Assembly (NCBI GenBank): GCA_963759055.1
Contig: CAVWYD010000015.1
Span: forward strand, 1 to 64,000
From: Thiosocius sp963759055
GTDB lineage: Bacteria > Pseudomonadota > Gammaproteobacteria > Chromatiales > Chromatiaceae
Direction: 5' to 3'
Length of the DNA: 64,000 bases
Part shown: positions 34,081 to 41,992 of the stretch, one piece after another
Position numbering within the stretch: the first letter of the stretch is position 1
How the letters are laid out: every line of letters begins with the position of its first letter
Made by a program: the position numbers and the translations under genes
The notes under the pieces: model-generated
What the model was told of the DNA's origin: nothing
Databases searched by the model: none
The model's input: only the letters and a program-made list of their open reading frames with translations

Positions 34081-34998
34081 ATGAACGGTGTTCGGTCGGC
34101 GGGGGATGAACGGCAGGGGCAGCCGTATCGGCCGGAAATGACGGACTTCGGTCTGCGCCCCTCGCACGAGGTGGTGGCCGTCGATGAATACGGTCAGCCA
34201 CGGTCTGGTTTCGTGGCCGGTGAGCGGGCACTGACCTTGTTTCTGGACGATCGTGAGATCGTCACGCTTATGACGCTGGGTACCCATCCCGAAATGCTGA
34301 CCCTGGGGTATCTGCTCAACCAGCGCCTGGTCCCCTGCCTTGAATCGGTCGATTCGATCCGGGTCGATTGGGAGAAAAGTGAGGTTCGCGTAGCCAGCTT
34401 TGAGCGCATAGCCGATCTCGAGGAGAAACTGAAACATCGCACCGTGACCACCGGGTGCGGCCAGGGTACGGTCTTCGGTCGTATCGGTGATCAGATCGAG
34501 AAGCTACGGCTGCCGCGTCCACAGATATCGCAATCGCTGATATACAGCCTGCTGTCGCGGATAAACGAGCACAACGAGGTATATAAACGGGCCGGCGGCG
34601 TACATGGCTGCGCGCTCTGTCGCTGCGACCCACACAGCGACCCGGAGATCGATCTTTTCGTCGAAGATGTGGGGCGCCATAATGCCGCCGATTCGATCAG
34701 CGGTTTCATGTGGCTGAATGCCATCGAGGGAGGGGACAAGTGGTTTTACACCACGGGACGTCTTACCTCCGAAATGGTAATCAAGGTCGCACAGATGCAG
34801 ATACCCATCCTGCTGTCACGATCGGGTGTGACCTTCCGGGGCCTGGAACTCGCGCGCAAGATTGGTGTGGTGTTGATCGCGCGGGCCAAGGGCAGGCATT
34901 TTCTCGTCTACCACGGCGCGGATCAGATCAGCTTTGATGCCATCCCTTCTGTGATGCCGGCGGATGGTTCGCAACGCGGTCCAAGACGCACCGGCTGA
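34081..34998 (+). CDS. fdhD: FdhD sulfurtransferase for formate dehydrogenase
   Basis: A 305-residue protein that transfers sulfur from a cysteine desulfurase to the Mo/W cofactor of FDH. Typical motifs are LTLGYLLNQRLV, GGVHGCALC, FVEDVGRHNAADSISG and TTGRLTSEMVIKVAQMQIP. In E. coli the sulfur-carrying loop is CxxC; here it is C126-G-Q-G (TTGCGQGTVF), so only the first cysteine is kept. Extra cysteines CALCRC follow near residue 178. Same operon as moaA. Confidence 0.93.
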   Translation: MNGVRSAGDERQGQPYRPEMTDFGLRPSHEVVAVDEYGQPRSGFVAGERALTLFLDDREIVTLMTLGTHPEMLTLGYLLNQRLVPCLESVDSIRVDWEKSEVRVASFERIADLEEKLKHRTVTTGCGQGTVFGRIGDQIEKLRLPRPQISQSLIYSLLSRINEHNEVYKRAGGVHGCALCRCDPHSDPEIDLFVEDVGRHNAADSISGFMWLNAIEGGDKWFYTTGRLTSEMVIKVAQMQIPILLSRSGVTFRGLELARKIGVVLIARAKGRHFLVYHGADQISFDAIPSVMPADGSQRGPRRTG

Positions 34999-35015
34999 AC
35001 ACGGGGGATGACACC

Positions 35016-35927
35016 ATGTCTGCTGTGATGCTGCCGCAAAATGATGTGTTCATGAGTGTCAAGCAGGTTGCTGCATACCTCCAGCTGAATGAGAAAAAAA
35101 TCTACGCGCTGGTCAATGAAGGAAAGATGCCGGCGACCAAGGTAACCGGCAAATGGATGTTTCCGCGCGAGCTGATCGACCGTTGGATGATGGATTCTGC
35201 ACACGGCGGCCTGCTGACCGACCGTCTGGTGATCGCTGGCAGCGATGACCCATTGCTGTACCGAGCGGTTACCGCCTTTGCGCGTGATGTCAACGCACTC
35301 GCGCAGGTCAGTTATACGCCAACCGGCACCCGGCTTGGACTCGAGCTCCTGCAGGCGAGCAGGGTGGATGTCAGCGCCTTGCATTGGGGCCCCAGTGCGG
35401 AAAGCCGCACTCGCCACCCCGCACTTCTGCGACAACAGCCTCAACACCGCAACTGGGTATTGATACGTGCCTTCAGTCGTGAACAGGGCTTGATCGTGAG
35501 GCCCGAGCTTGCGAGACATGCAACCAGGCCGGAACAGCTGATCGGCCCCGGCTACCGCTGGGTGCAGCGTCAGCCCGGCGCAGGGGCGCAGCGCTTTTTC
35601 ATGGAAATGCGCAGGTCTGCGGCAGATGCCGAGGCCCTGAATGTAACCGCAACGGCCCTTTCCGAGCGCGAAGCGGCGGCGGCAATCGTGCTGGGTCAGG
35701 CGGATGTGGCGCCGGGCGCGCGGGCGGCCGCGACCGAAGCCGGACTGGGTTTCATCCCCTTTGGGGTAGAGGCCTTCGATTTCGCGCTGCCCAGGAACAT
35801 CTGGTTCCGGCGGCTTTTTCAGGACCTGCTTAGCCACCTGCAGTCGGGCGAATGTCGGCAGATGGCGGACCTGCTCGGCGGCTATGATTTCAGTGAGAGC
35901 GGCGAACTCATCTGGGGTGAAGATTGA
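35016..35927 (+). CDS. One-component regulator: excisionase-type HTH plus substrate-binding-protein domain
   Basis: A 303-residue protein. Residues ~12-60 form a MerR/excisionase-like helix-turn-helix (FMSVKQVAAYLQLNEKKIYA, then GKMPATKVTGKWMFPRELID). The rest is a periplasmic-binding-protein-like domain (LVIAGSDDPLLYRAV, then PGAGAQRFFMEM, EAAAAIVLGQADVAPG, GFIPFGVEAFDFALP) but no signal peptide, so it senses a ligand in the cytosol. Similar proteins sit with Mo/W genes; molybdate, tungstate or a pterin is a reasonable ligand guess. 17 bases after fdhD. Confidence 0.82.
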   Translation: MSAVMLPQNDVFMSVKQVAAYLQLNEKKIYALVNEGKMPATKVTGKWMFPRELIDRWMMDSAHGGLLTDRLVIAGSDDPLLYRAVTAFARDVNALAQVSYTPTGTRLGLELLQASRVDVSALHWGPSAESRTRHPALLRQQPQHRNWVLIRAFSREQGLIVRPELARHATRPEQLIGPGYRWVQRQPGAGAQRFFMEMRRSAADAEALNVTATALSEREAAAAIVLGQADVAPGARAAATEAGLGFIPFGVEAFDFALPRNIWFRRLFQDLLSHLQSGECRQMADLLGGYDFSESGELIWGED

Positions 35928-35984
35928 GGCACACGGTGCCACTCCACCGCTGATATCGTAATGACTTGCCTGGCTTAGCCTGCT

Positions 35985-36725
35985 TCAGTTCCCTGAGCAG
36001 ACCGGGCAACCCGGCCTGCTTGGCACGTGGATACGCTGCCATTCCATACTGGCCGCGTCGAACAGCAAAAGTACGCCGCGAAGTTGTTCCTGGTGACCGG
36101 TAAGTACGCGCACGGCCTGCAGGGCCTGGAGGCTGCCGATCACTCCGACCAGGGGGGCCAATACGCCTTCAACGGCGCAGCTTTCCTGGTTTTCCAGCTG
36201 TTCCGGGTATACGCAGTGGTAGCATGGACCGCCATTGGCCAATGCAGTCATGATCTGGCCTTCGAGGCGGATAGCTGCCGCAGTCACCAGTGGGGTCTTT
36301 TCCCGCATTGCAATCCGATTCAGCCGGAAACGTGAGGCGAAGTTGTCGGTGCAATCGAGCACAAGGTCGGCTGCCCTGATCTCAGTGGCCAACTCCACCT
36401 CGTCGAGTTCCCAGTCCAGTGCGACAACCTGACATGAAGGGTTGAGGTCGTTCAGGGTCTGTTTCGCAGATGCTGCCTTGAGTTCACCAATATCGGATTC
36501 GCGATGAATGATCTGGCGCTGCAGATTCGATGGTTCGACGCGGTCATAGTCACTCAATACCAGCGTACCGACCCCACTTGCCGCCAGGTACATGGCAGCC
36601 GGGGACCCGAGCCCACCGAGACCGACAATGAGCACCCGGGCCGCAAGGAGTTTTTCCTGGCCGGACTCTTTTACCTGCTCTAGTCGGATCTGGCGTGCAT
36701 AACGCTGGAGTTGCTCTGGGGTCAT
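35985..36725 (-). CDS. moeB: MoeB/ThiF-type adenylyltransferase
   Basis: A 246-residue E1-like enzyme that adenylates the C-terminal Gly of MoaD (or ThiS) for sulfur loading. The ATP loop is VLIVGLGGLGSPAAMYLAASG, followed by LSDYDRVEPSNLQRQ and DCTDNFASRFRLN. Cys in ESCAVEGVLAPLVGVIG is the MoeB position; zinc ligands are CYHC and CPVC at the end. There is no rhodanese domain. It is close to and downstream of the sigma-54 activator gene on the same strand (22-base gap). Confidence 0.9.
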   Translation of the reverse strand: MTPEQLQRYARQIRLEQVKESGQEKLLAARVLIVGLGGLGSPAAMYLAASGVGTLVLSDYDRVEPSNLQRQIIHRESDIGELKAASAKQTLNDLNPSCQVVALDWELDEVELATEIRAADLVLDCTDNFASRFRLNRIAMREKTPLVTAAAIRLEGQIMTALANGGPCYHCVYPEQLENQESCAVEGVLAPLVGVIGSLQALQAVRVLTGHQEQLRGVLLLFDAASMEWQRIHVPSRPGCPVCSGN

Positions 36726-36747
36726 GCGGGATTTCCCGCATGGCCCA

Positions 36748-38166
36748 CTAGCTGCCAACACCCCAACTCTGGCATTTGCGTTCGAGGGTCTTGCGCGAAA
36801 CGCCGAGTCGGCGCGCGGCCGCGGACTTGTTGCCACCCTCCATATCCAGGACACGAAGGATATGCCGGCGCTCCACGCTCTCCAGAGTCAGGTCATCGGG
36901 GTCATCGGATTCCGCACCCGCACCGGTAACGCTTGAACAACCGGTCAGGCCCTGACTGGGCTGGTGGCTCAGTAACAGACAGCGTTCGATCACATTTTTG
37001 AGCTCACGTATGTTGCCTGGCCAATCGTACTGTGCCAGCTGCTGCAACTCGGACTCGGGAATATGCGGAACTCCCACACCAAGATCTGCAGCGATTGAAC
37101 CTGCAAAGTGGTCGACGAGCTCCGGCAGGTCCTTGATGCGCTCGCGCAGGGCCGGCATATGTATGCTCAGCACGTTAACCCGATAGAACAGATCCTCACG
37201 GAAATTGCCTTTTTCGACTTCCGCTTTCAGATCGCGGTTGGTCGCGGCGATGACCCTGACGTCCACAGGCGTCTCGCGGTTGCCCCCCACCGGGCGCACG
37301 GCACGATCTTCCATGACCCGCAGGAGCCGCGTCTGCATGGCGAGTGGCATTTCACCGATCTCATCGAGAAACAGCGTGCCGCCGTCGGCATAGGAAAACA
37401 GTCCCTCGCGCGCCTTCATGGCCCCGGTGAATGCGCCCTTGACGTGTCCGAAGAGTTCGCTCTCGAGGAGCTCCGCATGCACGGCGCCACAGTTGATGGG
37501 CACGAACGATCCACTGCGACCGCTGAATTTGTGAATAGCCAGCGCGGCGAGTTCCTTGCCGGTTCCGGTCTCACCCTGCACCAGCACCGTGGAGGGCATC
37601 GGGGCCACGCGCTTGATCACGTCGCAAACGCCTTTGATGAGGTCGCAGGAGCCGATGATGCCACTGCCCTCGTGCCTTTGGGACACCTCCCGCCGCAACA
37701 GGAAATTCTCTCGCTTCAGACGCTGGCGCTCGATACATCGCCCCACGGCCGTCTGTATCTGCTCCATTCGAAACGGCTTGAGAATGAAATCCGACGCACC
37801 CGCGCGCAAAGCCATGATCGCTGTCTGCAGATCGGCTTGTGCAGTTATGAAGATGACCGGCACGCTGTAGTCCAGGTCTCGCAGCTCGCTGATCCACTCG
37901 ACACCGGACCGTCCCGGAAGCCGGATGCCCGAGATGATCAGGTCGAAATGGCAGCGGCTGAGCAGCGCATCTGCAGCCACGCTGTCGGACGCCGTTTCGA
38001 TCAGACTGAACTGTGCAGCCAGCCCCTTCTGCAGCGAGCTCAGAATACCGGGTTCGTTATCCACGATGAGGGCCGAGCTCAGACGTTTTGGCACGCCGCC
38101 AGCTTCACCATCCGTCAGGATGGCTTCGGAAAACGCGGTACGTAGATTCTCGGTCGGACAAGCCAT
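36748..38166 (-). CDS. NtrC-type sigma-54 activator with degenerate receiver
   Basis: A 472-residue regulator: receiver domain (residues ~30-145), AAA+ domain (~168-400) with Walker A GETGTGKE, the sigma-54 contact loop GAFTGA (~243) and Walker B GGTLFLDEIGEMP, then a Fis-type helix-turn-helix (NKSAAARRLGVSRKTLERK). In the receiver the phosphorylated Asp is replaced: LIISGIRLPGRSG has Gly80 where DIRLP is usual. No histidine kinase is adjacent. It sits between two sets of sigma-54 promoters carrying a common palindrome (29322, 32874, 38325) and is the obvious activator. Confidence 0.92.
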   Translation of the reverse strand: MACPTENLRTAFSEAILTDGEAGGVPKRLSSALIVDNEPGILSSLQKGLAAQFSLIETASDSVAADALLSRCHFDLIISGIRLPGRSGVEWISELRDLDYSVPVIFITAQADLQTAIMALRAGASDFILKPFRMEQIQTAVGRCIERQRLKRENFLLRREVSQRHEGSGIIGSCDLIKGVCDVIKRVAPMPSTVLVQGETGTGKELAALAIHKFSGRSGSFVPINCGAVHAELLESELFGHVKGAFTGAMKAREGLFSYADGGTLFLDEIGEMPLAMQTRLLRVMEDRAVRPVGGNRETPVDVRVIAATNRDLKAEVEKGNFREDLFYRVNVLSIHMPALRERIKDLPELVDHFAGSIAADLGVGVPHIPESELQQLAQYDWPGNIRELKNVIERCLLLSHQPSQGLTGCSSVTGAGAESDDPDDLTLESVERRHILRVLDMEGGNKSAAARRLGVSRKTLERKCQSWGVGS

Positions 38167-38322
38167 GATTACCCTAACCCTTTATAATCGTTATTGGGAG
38201 GCGACAGACCTGCGGGCTCCTGCAATACGGGAAAGAAACGGAAATCACGAACCGATTCCCCGAGGCCAGCAGCAGGAATGCGCTCTAATGGGCCAATGTG
38301 TCTGAGTATTCTAATCAACTCT

Positions 38323-38337
38323 GCGACAATTTGTCGC
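38323..38337. promoter_or_regulatory. Upstream activator site GCGACAATTTGTCGC (tup)
   Basis: A perfect 15-base palindrome about 110 bases upstream of the tup sigma-54 promoter and ~160 bases from the activator start. It is the longest of the three copies of the motif in the island. Confidence 0.7.
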
Positions 38338-38447
38338 GCCCAGTCCATATTGAGTCTTAGTCAAAACACGCGTAACCAAAGCGGTTAAGTACGCCCTCAT
38401 CACGAGTGGGTCCGTGATCGCTGCGCGATGGCAAAAAAAAAATCTAC

Positions 38448-38464
38448 TGGCATTTGAATTGCAT
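38448..38464 (+). promoter_or_regulatory. Sigma-54 promoter of tupABC
   Basis: TGGCATTTGAATTGCAT: GG at 38449, ten bases, GC at 38461, a close match to TGGCACG-N4-TTGCA. Predicted start about 50 bases before tupA. Confidence 0.8.
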
Positions 38465-38522
38465 ATGCCCATGGGTGCCGCGAGCATAATGAAGAAAATC
38501 GCAAGAACATTGGAGCATTTTA

Positions 38523-39368
38523 ATGATCGGAAAGGGACGTGCCGCAATTAAGTATGTGCTTATACATTTCATCCTGTTTGCGCTCAGCTTCAGCGCTGTT
38601 GCCGACTTTGATCGTGCCAATACTGTCCGTTTGGCGACCACCACCAGCACGGAGAATTCAGGTCTGCTGAATGAACTGCTGCCGCGTTTCAAAGCGGCCA
38701 CCGGCTACGACGTACATGTCATTGCCGTCGGCACCGGGAAGGCGCTGCGCATGGGCAGGGATGGCGATGTCGATGTCGTGCTGGTGCATGCACCCGCGGC
38801 GGAACAGCGGTTTGTCGATGACGGTTACGGCGAACAGCGTCTGCCGGTAATGTTCAATGATTTCGTTTTGGTCGGTCCGCACGAAGACCCGGCGGGGCTG
38901 GCGGAAGCAGATGGCATTGCCGATGCCCTTGGCCGCCTTGCCGCCGGTGAGAACATGTTCGTGTCGCGCGGCGACGACTCCGGGACTCACAAAAAAGAGC
39001 GCTCGCTATGGAAACAGGCCGATATCACCCCCGGTGGTGCCTGGTACCGCGAGGCAGGTCAGGGGATGGGCAAGGTCCTGCAGATGGCCGATGAGATGAA
39101 CGCCTATACCCTGGCCGACCGGGGTACATGGCTGGCGTATCGCGGCAAGAGCCGGTTGACCCTGGCCTATCAGGGCGATGAGGAGTTGTTTAACCCGTAC
39201 GCCATCATCGAGGTCAGCGCGACCCGTTACCCCGACCTCAACCACAAGGGTGCAAAGGCACTGATCACCTGGATCAGGGGCACCGAGGGGCAGGAGGCGA
39301 TCGCCGCATTCCGCAAATCGGGCGAACAGCTTTTCACACCATCCGCCGGGATTCTAGCCAACCGCTGA
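38523..39368 (+). CDS. tupA: Tungstate-type ABC transporter substrate-binding protein
   Basis: A 281-residue periplasmic binding protein with a signal peptide (cut after about FSAVA). The oxyanion site begins with LATTTSTENSGLL (residues 37-49), the TTTS motif of TupA/WtpA-type tungstate binders, unlike the ModA start. VDVVLVHAPAAEQRFVDDGYG, FVSRGDDSGTHKKE and YTLADRGTWLAYRG are family marks. Specificity for tungstate over molybdate is known for TupA but not provable here. First gene of tupABC-mobA-mobB-moeA. Confidence 0.92.
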   Translation: MIGKGRAAIKYVLIHFILFALSFSAVADFDRANTVRLATTTSTENSGLLNELLPRFKAATGYDVHVIAVGTGKALRMGRDGDVDVVLVHAPAAEQRFVDDGYGEQRLPVMFNDFVLVGPHEDPAGLAEADGIADALGRLAAGENMFVSRGDDSGTHKKERSLWKQADITPGGAWYREAGQGMGKVLQMADEMNAYTLADRGTWLAYRGKSRLTLAYQGDEELFNPYAIIEVSATRYPDLNHKGAKALITWIRGTEGQEAIAAFRKSGEQLFTPSAGILANR

Positions 39369-39389
39369 ACTGGCGGACCGGCTCGCACC

Positions 39390-40091
39390 ATGGCATCAAT
39401 CGCGGATAGCACCATACAGGCAGTCACCCTGCTATTTGGCGGAGACCCGGATCTTTGGGAGATCATCGGGATTTCCTTCAAGGTTTCGCTCACGGCGATC
39501 GCGCTTGCAACCCCGGTGGCCGTTGGTATCGCATTTTTGCTGGCCTTCGGGCGTTTTCCTGGTCGACGACTGCTGATAACGGCTTTCAACACACTGCTGT
39601 CGTTCCCGGCTGTAGTCGTAGGCCTGACTTTCTATATTCTCTTGTCGCGCCAGGGGCCATTGGGTGACTGGCAACTGCTGTTCACCCAGCCCGCCATGGT
39701 CATTGGGCAGATGGCCCTCGCGCTGCCGATCCTGGTCGCGATGGGTCATTCATCATTGCAGGCGACGGACCGAAGGGCCTGGGAGACCGCGCGCACGCTG
39801 GGTGCAGGACGCTTGCGATCGACGCTGACCTTGATGCGCGAGGCGCGCTTTGGTCTGTTTGCAGCGCTGCTGGCGGGTTTCGGGAGGATTATCGCCGAAG
39901 TCGGTGCCTCGATGATGCTTGGCGGCAATATCTTGCACTACACGCGCAACATTCCCACGGCCATTGCGCTCGAAACGAGCAAAGGCGAGTTCGCCCAGGG
40001 AATCGCATTGGGTCTGGTTTTGCTGGTCATGGCGTTCTTTTTGAACGGTTTGCTGCAGCTTGTGCAGGGAAAAGGGAGGCCGGTGGCTTGA
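39390..40091 (+). CDS. tupB: Tungstate-type ABC transporter permease
   Basis: A 233-residue membrane protein with five to six spans. The permease loop motif contacting the ATPase is WETARTLGAGRLRSTLTLM. LLSFPAVVVGLTFYILLSRQG and FGRIIAEVGASMMLGGNI match TupB rather than ModB. Ends overlapping the ATPase start. Confidence 0.92.
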   Translation: MASIADSTIQAVTLLFGGDPDLWEIIGISFKVSLTAIALATPVAVGIAFLLAFGRFPGRRLLITAFNTLLSFPAVVVGLTFYILLSRQGPLGDWQLLFTQPAMVIGQMALALPILVAMGHSSLQATDRRAWETARTLGAGRLRSTLTLMREARFGLFAALLAGFGRIIAEVGASMMLGGNILHYTRNIPTAIALETSKGEFAQGIALGLVLLVMAFFLNGLLQLVQGKGRPVA

Positions 40092-40795
40092 GTCAGCTGT
40101 TGTTCCATGGGGTGGAAAAGAGATTCGGCAGACGCCCGATACTCGAGGGCGTGGACATCTCCCTTACGGCTGGCCACTGTCAGCTGCTGTGTGGCAGGAA
40201 TGGTGCCGGCAAATCGACATTGCTGCGCATACTGGCAGGAATGGAGCGACCCGATCACGCTGACGTGACGGTAGACGGGACGGTCAGGCAGTGGCGCCGG
40301 GCGAAGAAACGGCTGCTGGCCGAGTGCATCTATCTGCACCAACAGCCCTATCTTTTCGAAGGCAGCGTCCACTACAACCTCAACTATCCACTCCACGGGG
40401 GCCGCGCTGCACGCGAATCGCGTATCCGTGAGGGACTTGAATGGTCTGGTCTGACCGCGCTTTCCGAGCAACCTGTTCACCAACTCTCCAGTGGAGAGCG
40501 TCAGCGTGTGGCGTTGGTCCGGGCCTGGTTGCGGGGACCACGGGTGATGTTGCTGGATGAACCTACGGCAAATATGGATACGGGTTGCCGGCAGCGTACC
40601 GTGGAATTGCTGCAGGTACTCAAACAGCAGGGTATGGCGTTGCTGGTTGCGACTCACGATGCACACGCTTTTGCCGAGGTGGCCGAAAGGAAATGGGACC
40701 TGCGCGATGGTCGATTGAGAGATGCGGATCTGGCATCGGCCGACCTGCCCGAAAAGGTGACGCCGATCGCGCGTCGTGTGCGGGGTACGGCATGA
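40088..40795 (+). CDS. tupC: Tungstate-type ABC transporter ATPase
   Basis: A 235-residue ABC ATPase. Walker A LLCGRNGAGKSTLLRIL, Q-loop YLHQQPYLFEGSV, signature LSSGERQRVALVRAWLRG and Walker B VMLLDEPTANMD are all present, followed by the H-loop VATHDAHAFAE. TTG start at 40088 overlaps the tupB stop, so it is translationally coupled. No extra molybdate-binding (TOBE) domain. Confidence 0.93.
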   Translation: MSQLLFHGVEKRFGRRPILEGVDISLTAGHCQLLCGRNGAGKSTLLRILAGMERPDHADVTVDGTVRQWRRAKKRLLAECIYLHQQPYLFEGSVHYNLNYPLHGGRAARESRIREGLEWSGLTALSEQPVHQLSSGERQRVALVRAWLRGPRVMLLDEPTANMDTGCRQRTVELLQVLKQQGMALLVATHDAHAFAEVAERKWDLRDGRLRDADLASADLPEKVTPIARRVRGTA

Positions 40796-40811
40796 ATCCG
40801 GGGCAGGCGCT

Positions 40812-41408
40812 TTGATCGAAGCACAGGACATCACCGCACTCGTGCTTGCCGGCGGCAAGAGCAGGCGCATGGGCGGAAGAGACAAGGGCTTGTTGCCTTT
40901 TGGTGACGGACTGCTGGTGGAGCGTGTGCTGGATGGCATATTGCCGCAGGTGGGCGCTGTGCTCATCAGTGCCAACCGAAACCAGGAGGCGTATCGGCGT
41001 CTGGGTTTTCCGGTGATTGCGGACCCCCTGGACGATTTTCAGGGGCCTCTGGCCGGTTTTCTCGCCGGTCTCGAGAACATGCAGACCGACTATCTGCTAA
41101 CACTGCCTTGTGACGGTCCGGTGATTGCCGACGATCTGGTAAAACGTTTGGCAACAGGATTGAGTGATGCCGGTGCAGATATTGCGGTGGCCCATGATGG
41201 GAAGCGTCTGCAACCCGTGTATGCAATGTTGCACCGTCGCGTTCTGCCGGATCTGCGGCTGGCGCTCGAACAGGGGGAACGCAAGATCGACCGTTGGTAT
41301 CCGCGCAATCATTGGATCACGGTCGATTTCAGCGATATTCCGGAGCAGTTCAATAATATCAACACGCCGGAGGATTACGCCGGTGTCAGTCAGGCCCCAG
41401 GAATATGA
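40812..41408 (+). CDS. mobA: Molybdenum cofactor guanylyltransferase MobA
   Basis: A ~198-residue enzyme that attaches GMP to molybdopterin to make MGD, the cofactor form used by FdhA. The nucleotide loop is ALVLAGGKSRRMGGRDKGLLPF, in parts VLAGGKSRRMGG and DKGLLPFG; PCDGPVIADDL carries the Mg-binding Asp, and NNINTPEDY closes the domain. Start taken as TTG 40812, which places the glycine loop at the usual distance; GTG 40776 inside tupC is an alternative. Confidence 0.93.
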   Translation: MIEAQDITALVLAGGKSRRMGGRDKGLLPFGDGLLVERVLDGILPQVGAVLISANRNQEAYRRLGFPVIADPLDDFQGPLAGFLAGLENMQTDYLLTLPCDGPVIADDLVKRLATGLSDAGADIAVAHDGKRLQPVYAMLHRRVLPDLRLALEQGERKIDRWYPRNHWITVDFSDIPEQFNNINTPEDYAGVSQAPGI

Positions 41409-41992
41409 GTTCGCAGGAGATCGAATTCCCGGTACCTATGATCGGGTTCGCTGCCTTCAGCGGCACCGGAAAGACGACGCTGCTGCTCAAGCTTCTGCCC
41501 TTGCTAAAGACTGCCGGACTGCGTATCGCGGTGGTCAAGCACGCGCATCATTCTTTCGAGATGGACCAGCCGGGAAAAGACAGTTATCGCCTGCGCACGG
41601 CGGGCGCCGATGAGATGCTGGTGGCGGCCAAATGCCGGATAGGCTGGGTTCGGGAATGCCCCGAGCACCTGGAGGAGCCCCGACTGAGCGAGGTTTTGTC
41701 GGTACTCGAACCGGATCGGCTGGATCTAGTTCTGGTCGAAGGATTCAAGGCAGAGCGGTTTCCCAAGATCGAGTTGCATCGCCCCGGAATGGGTCGGCCG
41801 CTGCTTTTCCCCAAGGATGCGAGTATCGTTGCCATAGCAACAGATGAGGGCGAATTGGCCTGCGATCCTGGCGGCTTGCCTCGACTGTCGCTCAACGATC
41901 CCGCCGCTGTTGCCGAATTCATTCTGCAATTTATTGCACGGGATAAACGACTCAAGCCATATGTGAAGTCCCGCCGATGTCGAACGAGGTGA
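41405..41992 (+). CDS. mobB: MobB, molybdopterin-guanine dinucleotide accessory GTPase
   Basis: A 195-residue P-loop protein that assists MobA. Walker A is AFSGTGKTTLLLKLLPLL; KHAHHSFEMDQPGKDSYR and LVEGFKAERFPKIELHR are MobB signatures. Its ATG overlaps the mobA stop by four bases, and moeA begins inside its end. Confidence 0.93.
   Translation: MSSQEIEFPVPMIGFAAFSGTGKTTLLLKLLPLLKTAGLRIAVVKHAHHSFEMDQPGKDSYRLRTAGADEMLVAAKCRIGWVRECPEHLEEPRLSEVLSVLEPDRLDLVLVEGFKAERFPKIELHRPGMGRPLLFPKDASIVAIATDEGELACDPGGLPRLSLNDPAAVAEFILQFIARDKRLKPYVKSRRCRTR

Larger units (their letters stand above)
38167..38522. other. Divergent regulatory region between the activator gene and tupA
   Basis: No gene. It holds a GACAATTTGTC palindrome (38325) and a sigma-54 promoter (38448), and an A-run near 38433. 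Either strand could be served by the palindrome, so autoregulation of the activator is possible. Confidence 0.6.
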
